DNA from: CATQHW01 sp965215345 | GTDB taxonomy: Bacteria; Spirochaetota; Spirochaetia; SZUA-6; Bin103 | Assembly (NCBI GenBank): GCA_965215345.1 | Contig: CBDCDL010000002.1 | Coordinates: forward strand, 4,154,001 to 4,218,000 | Direction: 5' to 3' | Length of the DNA stretch: 64,000 nucleotides | In this document: piece by piece, positions 1 to 8,331 of the stretch | Numbering within the stretch: the stretch's first letter is position 1 | How the letters are laid out: every line of letters begins with the position of its first letter | Translations under genes and position numbers: made by a program | The notes under the pieces: generated by a model | The model's input: the letters and a program-made list of their open reading frames with translations, nothing else | What the model was told of the DNA's origin: nothing | Database searches by the model: none

Positions 1-9
1 GACAGGATC

Positions 10-990
10 ATGGAGCAGAAGATGCGGGACTACCTGAAGGAGAAGGAGGATGCCTGCAGGAGTCACGTCGACACGGTGATCGCAGACCTGAAGGAAAAGC
101 GGGAAGAGCTCCGCTCCGGCGATCTCGCAACGATCGAGGACAGGAAGAAAGCGGTCGTACGCATCATCGACGAAATGTCTTCTCGGATTTATGAGGAGTG
201 GGAACGCTTGATTGCCAACCAGATGAAAGGATTAGGCACGGCTCGACACCGCTGCCAAGAGGCGGTTGACGAGGGAAGACGAGCCATCCCGGACTCGATC
301 GAAGTCGAGCAGATGCGCCGAACGATCCCCAAGAAAAAGGGTTTTCTGGGCCTCAGGTGGTTGTTCCGATCGATCGCGGGCATCTCGCATGAAGACTACG
401 AGACACACGAACAGAAGGTCATGAACGAGTCCAGGTTGCGAGCGAAACTGGGGGAAGCCAGCGACAACGTGCGTATGCACGTCGACCGGGAATTGGGCAC
501 GATGTTCAGCTTCGATTTTGCTGCAGATGCAGGGAAGAAGCTGCGCGCCGTCTGTGCAGATACGATGGACGACACGACCGCCTCGGAAGCCCAGCCTTCG
601 TTCGGGCGCGCGCTTGGCAGCGCCGTCGAGCACATATCCGAGCAGGCGCGGCGGGCTCTCCGGAATTCTGCGAAACTCGGCGTATTATCGGTGGACTTGT
701 CCGGTGACATGCAACAGAAAGAGTCAGCGGCGTTCGCCTACGCGAACGTCCTGAGCAACGAGGTCAGCTCCATCTTCGAGGCCGCCGAAGCGACCGCAGA
801 GGACGCGAACAAGAAGGCCAAGAAAGAGTTGCTGCCGGTGGCAAGACGGGACCTGGAGAAGTACCACGAACGCCTGCAACAGGAGATCAAGAACAAGGTA
901 TTCACGCTGCAACGATACGACAAGGCGATCCACGATCTGGAGCGGCACGGCCGACGCTTCGCGCGCGCCGACTCCGCGCAGGACCGGTAA
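10..990 (+). CDS. Coiled-coil protein, first gene of a GTPase cassette
   Basis: A 326-residue soluble protein of unknown function, rich in charged helices throughout; no signal peptide or membrane segment is visible. The motif KKGFLGL (residues about 109-115) reappears at DNA level inside the downstream GTPase gene near 2497-2525. The last 70 or so residues (ELLPVARRDLEKYHERL onward) recur as a frameshifted fossil near 3860-4070. The frame is open to the window edge, so the true start may lie upstream; the first ATG is used. The stop is 4 bases before the next ATG, so translational coupling to the dynamin-like GTPase is likely. By analogy with partner proteins of bacterial dynamins it could be a GTPase partner; this is inference only. 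Confidence 0.75.
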   Translation: MEQKMRDYLKEKEDACRSHVDTVIADLKEKREELRSGDLATIEDRKKAVVRIIDEMSSRIYEEWERLIANQMKGLGTARHRCQEAVDEGRRAIPDSIEVEQMRRTIPKKKGFLGLRWLFRSIAGISHEDYETHEQKVMNESRLRAKLGEASDNVRMHVDRELGTMFSFDFAADAGKKLRAVCADTMDDTTASEAQPSFGRALGSAVEHISEQARRALRNSAKLGVLSVDLSGDMQQKESAAFAYANVLSNEVSSIFEAAEATAEDANKKAKKELLPVARRDLEKYHERLQQEIKNKVFTLQRYDKAIHDLERHGRRFARADSAQDR

Positions 991-994
991 GCCG

Positions 995-2755
995 ATGGCC
1001 AAGACGGCCGGCAGGAATCCCTCCGCCGCGTACGCGAAGATGACCGCGGAGGAAGCCCGCGACCATCTTCGAAGGCATCTCGACCTGATTGCGAATATCA
1101 TGTCCGCTCGCCACGACACCGGCACCAGCGAGGAACACTTCCGCACCTTCGAAAACATGTTCCGCTACGACTACCGGGAGTTCGCCCGGACCAAAGACTT
1201 CCCCCGCGAAGTGGAAGCGGTGTCCCGATTGACGGAGGTGTTCAACCACATGCGCCAGATCAGGCTGGCGCCACACTTGGCGTCCCGTAACATCTGCGCC
1301 GTCACGGGGGGGTTCAGCAGCGGCAAATCCAGCCTGCTGAACAGTTTGATGGGTACCAACAACCTGCTCCCTACCCGTATCACGCCAACGACCTCGATTC
1401 CGACGTATGTGTCGCATGGCGACGTGGGCGACGTGACGATCAAGGTCTTCAACCGCAACGGAGGAAGCGTGACGGTCCAACCGGACACGCTCCGGCAGAT
1501 GACGCATGGCTTCGGGACGATCGACGGGCGCGGCAAAGGCATACCGTTGCAGCCAATCGTCGACCGTGTTTCCGTTCTCACGCCGAGCCTGCAGCAGTGG
1601 AGCAAAGTGGCGTTCGTGGACACTCCGGGCCACACGAATAGCGACGCCGACGGAGTGTCACAGGATGAACAGATCGCCAAGCGTGAGGCGCTCGCGTCGC
1701 GATTTCTGCTCTCGGTAGTGGATTGTGAGCGCGGCGAATTGTCGCAGCAGGACATCGATTTCATCAAAGAGTTTGCTGGAAAATTGACGGCAGAGACCCG
1801 CAACCAGCCTGGCCTCGGTCGACTGCCACCGGACAGCGCCCCGATCTATGTCGTGCTGAACAAGGCAGACAAGAAGGCATCGGATCGGCGCTCAATCTTG
1901 GAGTCCGTGGCGGCAACCGTCAAAAAGCACGAGATCCCGTGCTTCGGTGTTGGACTGTATAGTGCGCACGCCGGGCAGTGGTACGAGCATGAGGGTGGTA
2001 CGTTCGACGCGTTTCTGCAGATGATCGATGGCAATCCGATCGGGCCGGCGTTGGATGCCGACGTCGCGTCGGTGTTCGACGACTATGCGAAGTTTCATGA
2101 TAACGCAAGGAAGCGGTGGCAGGAATTCGATGGACTGTTGAAGCGACTCCGGTTGGAGCGAGACGATGACGAGGACATGGCTGCGGGAATAACGCTCGGT
2201 TCCGACCTGCAACAGCACGCGAAAAGCGTCGAGCAAGAGATGAAACGCCACGCTGAAGCCATGCAAGAATCCCTCAGGTTGAGAGACTCATTCGTGCAGT
2301 GTACACAATCGTTCATGAAGTCCGTCGGATTGGCAGATCGTAAAGGAGGGAGAAGCGAGAGGAAGGGAGAACCAGTGAGCGAGCGGAACGAAACAGGGAA
2401 GGCCAAGGTGATCGGCAACGCCAGGGTGAGCGACAACGCCAGGGTGATCGGCAAAGCCAGGGTGAGCGACAACGCCAGGGTGAGCGACAACGCCAAAAAA
2501 GGTTTTCTGGGCCTCGCGTGGTTGGCCCGATACGACAAGATGAAAAAAGTGATCGCGGATCGGCTGGAGATCGAGGAGGGCAAGATCACGCTCGAATCCT
2601 CGTTTCGGCAGGATCTCGGTGCCGACAGTCTGGACGAGTACGAGCTCCTCTACGCGATAGAGGAAGAGTTCGGCATCACCATCCCCGACGAGAAGGCGAA
2701 CGAGTTCGAGACCGTGAAGGACGCGCTGGCGTACATCGAGTCGCAGATCAAGTAG
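995..2755 (+). CDS. Dynamin-like GTPase fused to hexapeptide repeats and an acyl carrier protein domain
   Basis: The 586-residue protein begins with a dynamin-superfamily G domain: P-loop GGFSSGKS (residues 105-112), a TPTTS switch I region near 130, DTPG (209-212) and NKAD (289-292). A helical region follows to about residue 450. Next come five perfect-length hexapeptide pairs of the NARVSD/NARVIG type, encoded by 18-bp units. The last 71 or so residues are a typical acyl carrier protein with GADSLDEYEL; the phosphopantetheine-acceptor serine is codon 2626-2628. Known dynamin GTPases remodel membranes, and ACP carries acyl chains as thioesters. The fusion joins these activities in one polypeptide, which I do not recognise from described families. 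DNA around 2360-2400 matches the ribosome-binding site and start of the free hexapeptide genes at 4129 and 6813, so the fusion probably arose by recombination within the cassette. Confidence 0.85.
   Translation: MAKTAGRNPSAAYAKMTAEEARDHLRRHLDLIANIMSARHDTGTSEEHFRTFENMFRYDYREFARTKDFPREVEAVSRLTEVFNHMRQIRLAPHLASRNICAVTGGFSSGKSSLLNSLMGTNNLLPTRITPTTSIPTYVSHGDVGDVTIKVFNRNGGSVTVQPDTLRQMTHGFGTIDGRGKGIPLQPIVDRVSVLTPSLQQWSKVAFVDTPGHTNSDADGVSQDEQIAKREALASRFLLSVVDCERGELSQQDIDFIKEFAGKLTAETRNQPGLGRLPPDSAPIYVVLNKADKKASDRRSILESVAATVKKHEIPCFGVGLYSAHAGQWYEHEGGTFDAFLQMIDGNPIGPALDADVASVFDDYAKFHDNARKRWQEFDGLLKRLRLERDDDEDMAAGITLGSDLQQHAKSVEQEMKRHAEAMQESLRLRDSFVQCTQSFMKSVGLADRKGGRSERKGEPVSERNETGKAKVIGNARVSDNARVIGKARVSDNARVSDNAKKGFLGLAWLARYDKMKKVIADRLEIEEGKITLESSFRQDLGADSLDEYELLYAIEEEFGITIPDEKANEFETVKDALAYIESQIK
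2408..2497 (+). repeat. Five 18-bp tandem repeats encoding hexapeptides
   Basis: Five consecutive 18-bp units of the form GTGAGCGACAACGCCAGG or GTGATCGGCAACGCCAGG lie in frame inside the GTPase gene and encode V-S/I-D/G-N/K-A-R/K. The same unit type builds the free beta-helix genes at 4129-4830 and 6813-7174. Confidence 0.9.
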
Positions 2756-3029
2756 CTTCTCGCGGCCGCGGAGTGCCCCTCGGTGGATGCGGTGCGCGCT
2801 CCGCTACCGACACACCCCGCCATCGGATTGGGTGTAGCTCTGGAACTGAGCGATTCGGGAGGGTCTGGCGTGGTTTGAGAGGGGTGAGGTGGGCGGAGGT
2901 GACAAAGTGTCAGCGAACACGATGGCGGGCGCACGGCGAATATGACGCGTGCAGGAGAAAGGCATCGCTCCTCTGGGGTAAGGTTGACGGAACCTCCCGC
3001 AACCTGAACCGCCAGAAGGAGCGAGCCCA

Positions 3030-3860
3030 ATGTCTGTGTCACTATCGCATACCTGCACCGAGCACACCATCGCCGACGACCGTGAGGCGAGCGGCGAGCG
3101 CATCCAACAGATCAGACGATCGACGGTCGCCGGCACCGGCAGGTGCTGCGGTCCACCGAGACCTACCTGAGCGCGGTCGGCCCGATGACCGTGGAACGCA
3201 CATGGTACCGCGCGGGCCACGAACCGGCGGTCGTCGCCCTGGAGGTGCGGGCGGGGATCATCGCCGGGCACTGGACGCCGTTGGCGGCGCGGCAGGCGAG
3301 CGTGCTGGTGGCGCGCATGACGCCGCAGGAGTGCGCCGACACGCTGCGCGAGCTGGGCAACATGAGTCCGTCGAAGAGCACGCTGGACCGGCTGCCGAAG
3401 CACCTGAGCAGCCGCTGGGAGGAGCATCGCGAAGCGTTCGAGGAGGCGCTGCGGGCCGACGCCGTGACGGTGCCGGCAGAGGCGAGAACGCTGGCGGTGT
3501 CGCTGGACGGGGTGATGGCGCCGATGAAAGACGGGCAGCGGCAGGCCAAGCGTGCTGCTGCGCAGGCAGCGGGGCGGGCGACCAAGGGGCCTGCCGGCTA
3601 CCGGGAGGTTGGCTGCGGCACGGTGAGCTGCTACGACGGCGACGGGCAGCGGTTGAACACGCTGCGGATCGGCCGGATGCCGGAGGCGAACAAGGCGACG
3701 CTGAAGCAGATGCTGAGCGCGGAGGTGGAGGCGGTGCTGAGGCAGCGGCCCGATCTGGAAGTGGTCAAACTGGCCGATGGGGCGCACAACAACTGGAGCT
3801 ATCTGGACGAACTGGCGCCGCAGGCGCAGTGCAGCGAGCGGTTGATCGACTCTTCCACGC
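3030..3860 (+). pseudogene. ISKra4-like transposase remnant
   Basis: From the GTG at 3143 the frame encodes an ISKra4-type transposase core with LRSTETYLSAVGPMTVERTW, SLDGVMAPMKDG, a YREVGCGTVSCYDGDG block and VVKLADGAHNNW. The N terminus (ATG at 3030) is in another frame and stops before joining. The 3' end breaks off after CSERLID, where this family normally continues with an FHA-type motif and a further third of the protein. The break falls on microhomology (GCCGAAGC, 3859-3866) with the coiled-coil gene. No terminal inverted repeat could be assigned. Inactive. Confidence 0.8.
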
Positions 3861-4092
3861 CGAAGCGACTGCAGAGTACGCTAACAAGCAGGCTGAGAAA
3901 GAGGTTGCTGCCGGTGGCAAGACGGGACTTGGAGAAGTACCACGAACGCCTGCAACAGGAGATCAAGAATAGGGAAATTCACGCTGCAGCGTACGACAAG
4001 GCGATCCAGGATCTGAAGCAGCACGGCCGACGCTTCGCGCGAGCCGACTCCGCGCAGGACCGGTATGCCGATGGCCAAGACGGCCGGCAGGA
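3859..4092 (+). pseudogene. Fossil of coiled-coil gene 3' end and GTPase 5' end
   Basis: This stretch is a close copy of the junction at about 775-1014. It contains the coiled-coil gene tail, with one inserted G near 3902 that shifts the frame relative to the intact copy, then the intergenic spacer and the first 22 bases of the GTPase gene (ATGGCCAAGACGGCCGGCAG). It then jumps directly to the leader of the hexapeptide gene. In the shifted frame it reads as a continuation of the transposase remnant to 4132. It shows that an earlier cassette copy lost almost the whole GTPase gene. Confidence 0.85.
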
Positions 4093-4128
4093 CTCAGATC
4101 TCACATCTGCGAGAAGGAGGGAGAACCA

Positions 4129-4830
4129 GTGAGCGATAAGACGGAAAACAGAGAAGACGCGCACGACTTCGGCGACGGTGCCGGACCGGTTCCAGCGCGC
4201 AAGCACCAGCATGGTGGCGGCTGGGTCGCCGCCACGGCTATCGTGGAGGACACCGCCATGGTAGCGGTCGACGCCGTGGTGTACGGAAGAGCCATCGTGT
4301 TGGACGATGCCAAAGTGATCGGCAAAGCGCAAGTGTTCGACAACGCCAAGGTGTACGGCAGCGCCGAGGTGGGTGACGACGCCCAGGTGTTCGACAGCGC
4401 CAAACTGTTCGGCAATGTTCATGTGTTCGACAACGCCAAAGTGTACGACAGCGCCAAGGTAAGCGATAAGGCCCGTGTGCACGGCGATGTCGAAGTGAGA
4501 GGCAACGCCCGAGTAGCTGATAACGCACGAGTGTACGGCAACGCCAAGGTGAGCGACACCGCCAAAGTGTTTGGGAACGCGGAGGTGCGCGAGAGCGCAT
4601 CGGTGTACGGCAGCGCTGAGATATGCGGCAAAGTATACGGCAACCCTAGAGTGCATGACAACGCCAAGGTGTTTGAGGACGCAGAGGTGTTTGAGGACGC
4701 AGAGGTGTACGGAAACGCCGAGATATACGGCAAGGTATGCGGTAACGCCGTGGTGTGCGACAACGCCACGGTGTCCGAAGATGCAAATGTGGGAGAAGGA
4801 AGACAAGTGTTCGATAACGAGGTAGTATGA
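4129..4830 (+). CDS. Left-handed beta-helix (hexapeptide repeat) protein
   Basis: 233 residues from a GTG start with a strong AAGGAGG 9 bases upstream. After a 40-residue N-terminal segment (MSDKTENREDAHDFGDGAG) almost the entire protein is hexapeptide repeats such as DNAKVYG, DSAKVSD and GNAEVRE, roughly thirty turns' worth of the LbH pattern. Such repeats form a three-sided left-handed beta-helix. No acetyltransferase catalytic loop or bactofilin signature is evident, so a structural, polymer-forming or binding role is more likely than catalysis. It follows the fossil cassette junction and precedes the second GTPase. A second copy at 6813 shares the first 50 residues nearly exactly. The 18-bp units are prone to copy-number change. 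Confidence 0.8.
   Translation: MSDKTENREDAHDFGDGAGPVPARKHQHGGGWVAATAIVEDTAMVAVDAVVYGRAIVLDDAKVIGKAQVFDNAKVYGSAEVGDDAQVFDSAKLFGNVHVFDNAKVYDSAKVSDKARVHGDVEVRGNARVADNARVYGNAKVSDTAKVFGNAEVRESASVYGSAEICGKVYGNPRVHDNAKVFEDAEVFEDAEVYGNAEIYGKVCGNAVVCDNATVSEDANVGEGRQVFDNEVV
4236..4800 (+). repeat. Long 18-bp tandem repeat array inside a coding region
   Basis: Degenerate units of the form GTGTACGGCAACGCCAAG continue for about 560 bp, in frame with the hexapeptide protein. Third positions and the two variable codons differ between units, showing that protein sequence is constrained. This is coding repeat, not a CRISPR array. Confidence 0.85.
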
Positions 4831-4847
4831 GGGTGGTAAATGGGGAT

Positions 4848-4985
4848 AATATGGGCATTTCTTACGGGATATACGACCTGAGCCGCGACGAAGGATGGGT
4901 CAGCGTCGGGGTCGATCACGACACGACTTACTTCGCCGTGAACGCGATTGCCGTTGGTGGAACCACATGGGCCGCCTCGCTAACG
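4848..4985 (+). pseudogene. ISAzo13-like transposase fragment
   Basis: Just after the hexapeptide gene the sequence encodes GISYGIYDLSRDEGWVSVGV and DHDTTYFAVNAI, then after a frameshift RWWNHMGRL. These align in order with AIPYGVYDL, SHDTPDFAADNLLRWW of the intact ISAzo13-type transposase at 12373-14072. It is a short internal fragment of a different, more divergent copy. The rest of the gap to 5117 shows no further recognisable coding sequence. Confidence 0.7.
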
Positions 4986-5117
4986 GTCGCTTGGGCGTCT
5001 CATTGGTCACCACTGGCGTTCTTCGGCTCCATCGCTCATCGCCAAGCTGCCCGAGCAGACCGCCGCAGCAAACAGACTTCTTCCACGGGCTGATAAGACG
5101 GAGGAGAAAAGTTCACC

Positions 5118-6740
5118 ATGGCTCGAAAGTTCCAAAGGTCGCCACGGCAGCGAATGACGCCCAAGGAGGCCCATCGATATCTGCTTGAAGCTCACGCCTC
5201 GATCGAATCCGTTCACCGCAGCGTTGCGGACAGCCTGCAAGCAGCGGAGAAGGAATTGGGCAAGCTCGATGGGGCGCTGGCGGACGGACGTACGACGCCA
5301 CATCTTGAACAGGCCGCAGCCAATATCAGCACGGCCGCCAGCGAACTGCACTCGGCAGATCTGGCCAGGATACCACAGGCAGCGAAGACCATCGTAGAGT
5401 ACTCAGACAAATACCGCAGCGCCATCGATCTGGTAGGACAGATCGTATCGTCGCGTCCCGACATGGCGAGTTCGAGGCCCTTCGATGAGTTCGAACGGCT
5501 GTTCAAAGGTGATTACCACGAATTCGCCAGCAAGAGCAATCATCCGCGCGAGGCGGAGGCGTATGCCAGCCTGACCCGTGTGTTCGAGCGCATGCGTCAG
5601 ATCAGGTTGGCGCCACGCCTGTTTTCCCGGAACGTCTGCACCGTGGCCGGCGGATTCAGCAGCGGCAAATCCAGTATGCTGAATGCGTTGATGGGTGCGA
5701 ACAAGAGCGAGGACGCGGTGCTGCCGACGCGGATCACGCCGACCACCTCGATTCCGACCTACCTGTTCTACGGTGACGATGATCGGTTGACGATCAACGT
5801 CTTCAACCATGACGGTGGGAGGATACAGATCGACACGCCTATGCTGCAGCGCATGACGCACGAGTTCGAGCACGAACACAGAGTAGCTTTGACACCCATC
5901 GTGAACCGCGTGTCCATTCATACGCCCGGGCTGAAGAGCTGGAGGCGAGTGGCCTTCGTGGATACACCGGGTTATACGAATCCCGATGAGGGAGGCCACG
6001 TCAAGCAGGACCGACAGGTTGCCCTGGAAGAGATAAGGACGTGTCGTTTTCTGATCTGGGTCGTGGACTGTGAGAAGGGCGCATTGCCGAGAGAGGATGT
6101 CGATCTGGTTCGACAACTGATCGAGCAGAATCCATCAATACGCGATTCCGAGAAGCCGGCGATCTACTTCGTGCTGAACAAGGCGGACAAGAAGTCGGCA
6201 TCTGATCGGCGCGCGGTATTGAGAGTAGTAGCGGATTCGGTACAGAAACATGCCTTTCCCTGTTTCGGGATTGGTCTCTACAGTGCTCACGACAACGAAT
6301 GGTACGACCATACTGGTCGGGCGTTCCCCGAGTTTCTGGAAATGGTCGATAAGGTCGATAACGCGCGCATCGAGGAGACTCTGGATCACGATGTAAAGAC
6401 CACATTCGACAGCTACATCGAGCATCACGACAAGGAGCTCAGCCAGTTTACCGAATATCATGGCGCGCTGCATCGACTTGGTTTTCTTCTGCCGGACGAG
6501 GAAGACAGTTCTGGCCGCAAGATGCTGGATCGACTTCGGGAGAACATCCAGGATCGTAGAGAGTACCATCGGCAGAACGCCGCCGATGCACGTTCTCTGC
6601 AACGACGATGCCAGCGATGTGTGCGGGAGTTCATGTCGTCGGTGGAAATCCATCGGGCGCCCGCCGAATCTCCGACCCGCCGCGCGGTTGCCGCTTCGCC
6701 TGCGGTTGCTGCTCGACGAAGCGGCCGACCACGGCTGTGA
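5118..6740 (+). CDS. Dynamin-like GTPase, second copy
   Basis: 540 residues with P-loop GGFSSGKSS (178-186), TPTTS (about 208), DTPGYTN (282-288) and NKADKK (354-359). It is a clear paralogue of the GTPase domain at 995 (shared QIRLAP, LPTRITPTTSIPTY, VVDCE, FGIGLYSAH). It has about 75 extra N-terminal helical residues and lacks the hexapeptide and ACP modules. The last 40 residues are Arg/Ala-rich and of low complexity. A GGAG precedes the ATG by about 12 bases. The gene is followed 72 bases later by the next hexapeptide gene, keeping the order GTPase then beta-helix. Membrane remodelling or stress/defence roles are known for bacterial dynamins; its function here is not known. Confidence 0.85.
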   Translation: MARKFQRSPRQRMTPKEAHRYLLEAHASIESVHRSVADSLQAAEKELGKLDGALADGRTTPHLEQAAANISTAASELHSADLARIPQAAKTIVEYSDKYRSAIDLVGQIVSSRPDMASSRPFDEFERLFKGDYHEFASKSNHPREAEAYASLTRVFERMRQIRLAPRLFSRNVCTVAGGFSSGKSSMLNALMGANKSEDAVLPTRITPTTSIPTYLFYGDDDRLTINVFNHDGGRIQIDTPMLQRMTHEFEHEHRVALTPIVNRVSIHTPGLKSWRRVAFVDTPGYTNPDEGGHVKQDRQVALEEIRTCRFLIWVVDCEKGALPREDVDLVRQLIEQNPSIRDSEKPAIYFVLNKADKKSASDRRAVLRVVADSVQKHAFPCFGIGLYSAHDNEWYDHTGRAFPEFLEMVDKVDNARIEETLDHDVKTTFDSYIEHHDKELSQFTEYHGALHRLGFLLPDEEDSSGRKMLDRLRENIQDRREYHRQNAADARSLQRRCQRCVREFMSSVEIHRAPAESPTRRAVAASPAVAARRSGRPRL

Positions 6741-6812
6741 CTCACCGGCCGCACGAACTCCCATGCACAGCCTGCGACTCACATCTCACATCTGCGAGAA
6801 GGAGGGAAACCA

Positions 6813-7217
6813 GTGAGCGACAGAACGGAAAACAGGGAAGACGCGCACGACTTCGGCGACGGTGCCGGACCGGTTCCAGCACGCAAGCACCGCAATGGTG
6901 GCGGCTGGGTCGCCGCCACGGCTATCGTGGAGGACACCGCCATGGTAGCGGTCGACGCTGTGGTGTACGGAAGAGCCAGCGTGTACAGCGACGCCAAGAT
7001 ATTCGGGAAGGTATACGGCAACGCCCAGGTGTTCGACAACGCTAAAGTGTTTGAGGAAGCGGAGGTGTACGAGGACGCCTTAGTGTACGACAACGCCAAG
7101 ATAGCCGGCAAGGTATACGGCAACGCGAAGGTGTACGACAGCGCCAAGGTGTCTGAGGACGCAGAGGTGTACGAGCCCGGGTTATTCACCCTACAGTGCG
7201 AAAGTTGGCTGAATTGA
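6813..7217 (+). pseudogene. Truncated hexapeptide repeat gene
   Basis: GTG start with AGAAGGAGG upstream. The first 50 codons are nearly identical to the gene at 4129, then about 12 hexapeptide units follow. At 7175 the reading frame runs into GCCCGGGTTATTCAC, which resembles an IS1380-family terminus, and ends after a foreign tail (PGLFTLQCESWLN). The product may still fold as a short beta-helix, but the gene is clearly cut off by the insertion. Confidence 0.75.
7175..7189. mobile_element. Orphan IS1380-like terminal repeat
   Basis: GCCCGGGTTATTCAC closely matches the two ends of the deleted IS1380-like element at 15148-15425 (GCCCGGCTTATTCAC). No transposase follows. The sequence from 7190 to about 7440 has no recognisable gene. 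Confidence 0.5.
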
Positions 7218-7445
7218 GGATTCGAGGTGGTTCGCGGGGCGGACCGGTGAGAACGCGAATCTCGGTTGACGCTTGTGGTCGACCGGGGCACTGGTGGAGC
7301 GATCCGCGGGCCGTGATCGGCCGCGTCTGAGGATTCGCGGAGCTTCCGAGCGGATGGGCCGGACAGTCTGGACCGTCTCGTCGAACGAGTTCTTCGATGC
7401 CTCCAACGCGACGCGGCGGCGCACCTCCAGCGAGTAACGCTCGGC

Positions 7446-7664
7446 AGGCAGGTTCAATTGATCGCCGCGGTCGAGCGGGGACGGGAGCTGGGGATGTGGA
7501 CGATCCTGACCTTTCACGGGATAGGCGAGGGACACCTCCGGGTCACCGGCGAGGACTTTGGCGCACTGCTCGATCACCTGGCCCGGCGGCGATCAGCTAT
7601 GGGTCGCCCCTCTGATCCAGGTGGCCCGGAGTATCGCCGCAGCGCGTGAGGCGATCACGCGGGT
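7446..7664 (+). pseudogene. Polysaccharide deacetylase C-terminal remnant
   Basis: The frame encodes LIAAVERGRELGMWTILTFH then GIGEGHLRVTGEDFGALLDH, and after a frameshift near 7585 continues as DQLWVAPLIQVARSIAAARE. This order is typical of the end of NodB-type polysaccharide deacetylases. No N-terminal catalytic part is present. It is a dead fragment. Confidence 0.6.
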
Positions 7665-7668
7665 AGGC

Positions 7669-8331
7669 TTACGGAGTTGCGGCGACGGACTCGGCGACCT
7701 TGTCGATCATGCTCACCGTGCTGTCCCACCCGGCGGCGTGCCGCGACAGATAATCGCGCGTCGCCGAATCCACGCTCACCGCGTCACCTTCGTCGAAGTA
7801 CGCAAGCACCTTGACGGCTTCCATCGGCGGGAATCCGCTTCCGAAGAGCGCCCTGGCGGCGCCGAGGCCGTCCTGTAGCGGCTTCCCGGTACGCAGGATC
7901 GCCGCAAGGTCGAGATAGTCCCGTGCGGCAATACCCTGCAACAGCACCTTGAGCTTGGTTCCGAAGAGGTCCAGCAGCGAGGCGACCCACAGAACTTCGT
8001 CTTCGGTCTGTTCGGGATGGCCTACCCGGCCGATGTCGATATTGCCGAAGAACGATACCTTGACCGGTTCGCCGTTCATGGCCACGGACAGCGTCAGCGC
8101 GGTGGGATCGCGCTGAAGAACCTCGGCACGGGCGACAAAGGGAATCGCGAACAACGCATCGTGATCGAGCGCGGCCGATGAAAAGAAGTCGAAGTCAACC
8201 GAGGACCGGTGTCCCAACCGGAGCGCGAGCGCAGTTCCGCCGTAGAGGACGAAGGAATCAGGTACGTCCTCGAGCTCCGTCCACAGCCGGCGCTGCTCGT
8301 GAGGGAGCGCTGACAGGATCGGTTCGAGCAC
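7669..8331 (-). CDS. AbiEii/AbiGii-type nucleotidyltransferase toxin
   Basis: 220 residues starting at GTG. The N-terminal core YGGTALALRLGHRSSVDFDF is the nucleotidyltransferase signature of AbiEii-type toxins (type IV TA or abortive infection). KLKVLLQGIAARDYLDLA follows as the usual second motif. The start overlaps the stop of the upstream gene by one base (TAGTG), giving a two-gene operon. Members transfer nucleotides to tRNA or other targets and are neutralised by the partner protein. No inactivating change is visible. Confidence 0.85.
   Translation of the reverse strand: MLEPILSALPHEQRRLWTELEDVPDSFVLYGGTALALRLGHRSSVDFDFFSSAALDHDALFAIPFVARAEVLQRDPTALTLSVAMNGEPVKVSFFGNIDIGRVGHPEQTEDEVLWVASLLDLFGTKLKVLLQGIAARDYLDLAAILRTGKPLQDGLGAARALFGSGFPPMEAVKVLAYFDEGDAVSVDSATRDYLSRHAAGWDSTVSMIDKVAESVAATP

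Noticed and set aside
2518..3972. A 484-codon plus-strand frame across the ACP end and transposase remnant
   Set aside because: Shifted relative to the ACP and transposase; only its end matches the coiled-coil tail.
4236..4800. Possible CRISPR array from regular short repeats
   Set aside because: Units are contiguous 18-bp coding repeats with no unique spacers, and the frame encodes hexapeptides.
4101..4919. Serine/threonine/leucine repeat ORFs on the minus strand across the hexapeptide gene
   Set aside because: They are low-complexity mirror frames of the 18-bp repeats without a start site or family motif.
7191..7577. Minus-strand ORF of 128 codons
   Set aside because: No motif, and it lies over a remnant with a better plus-strand match to a polysaccharide deacetylase.
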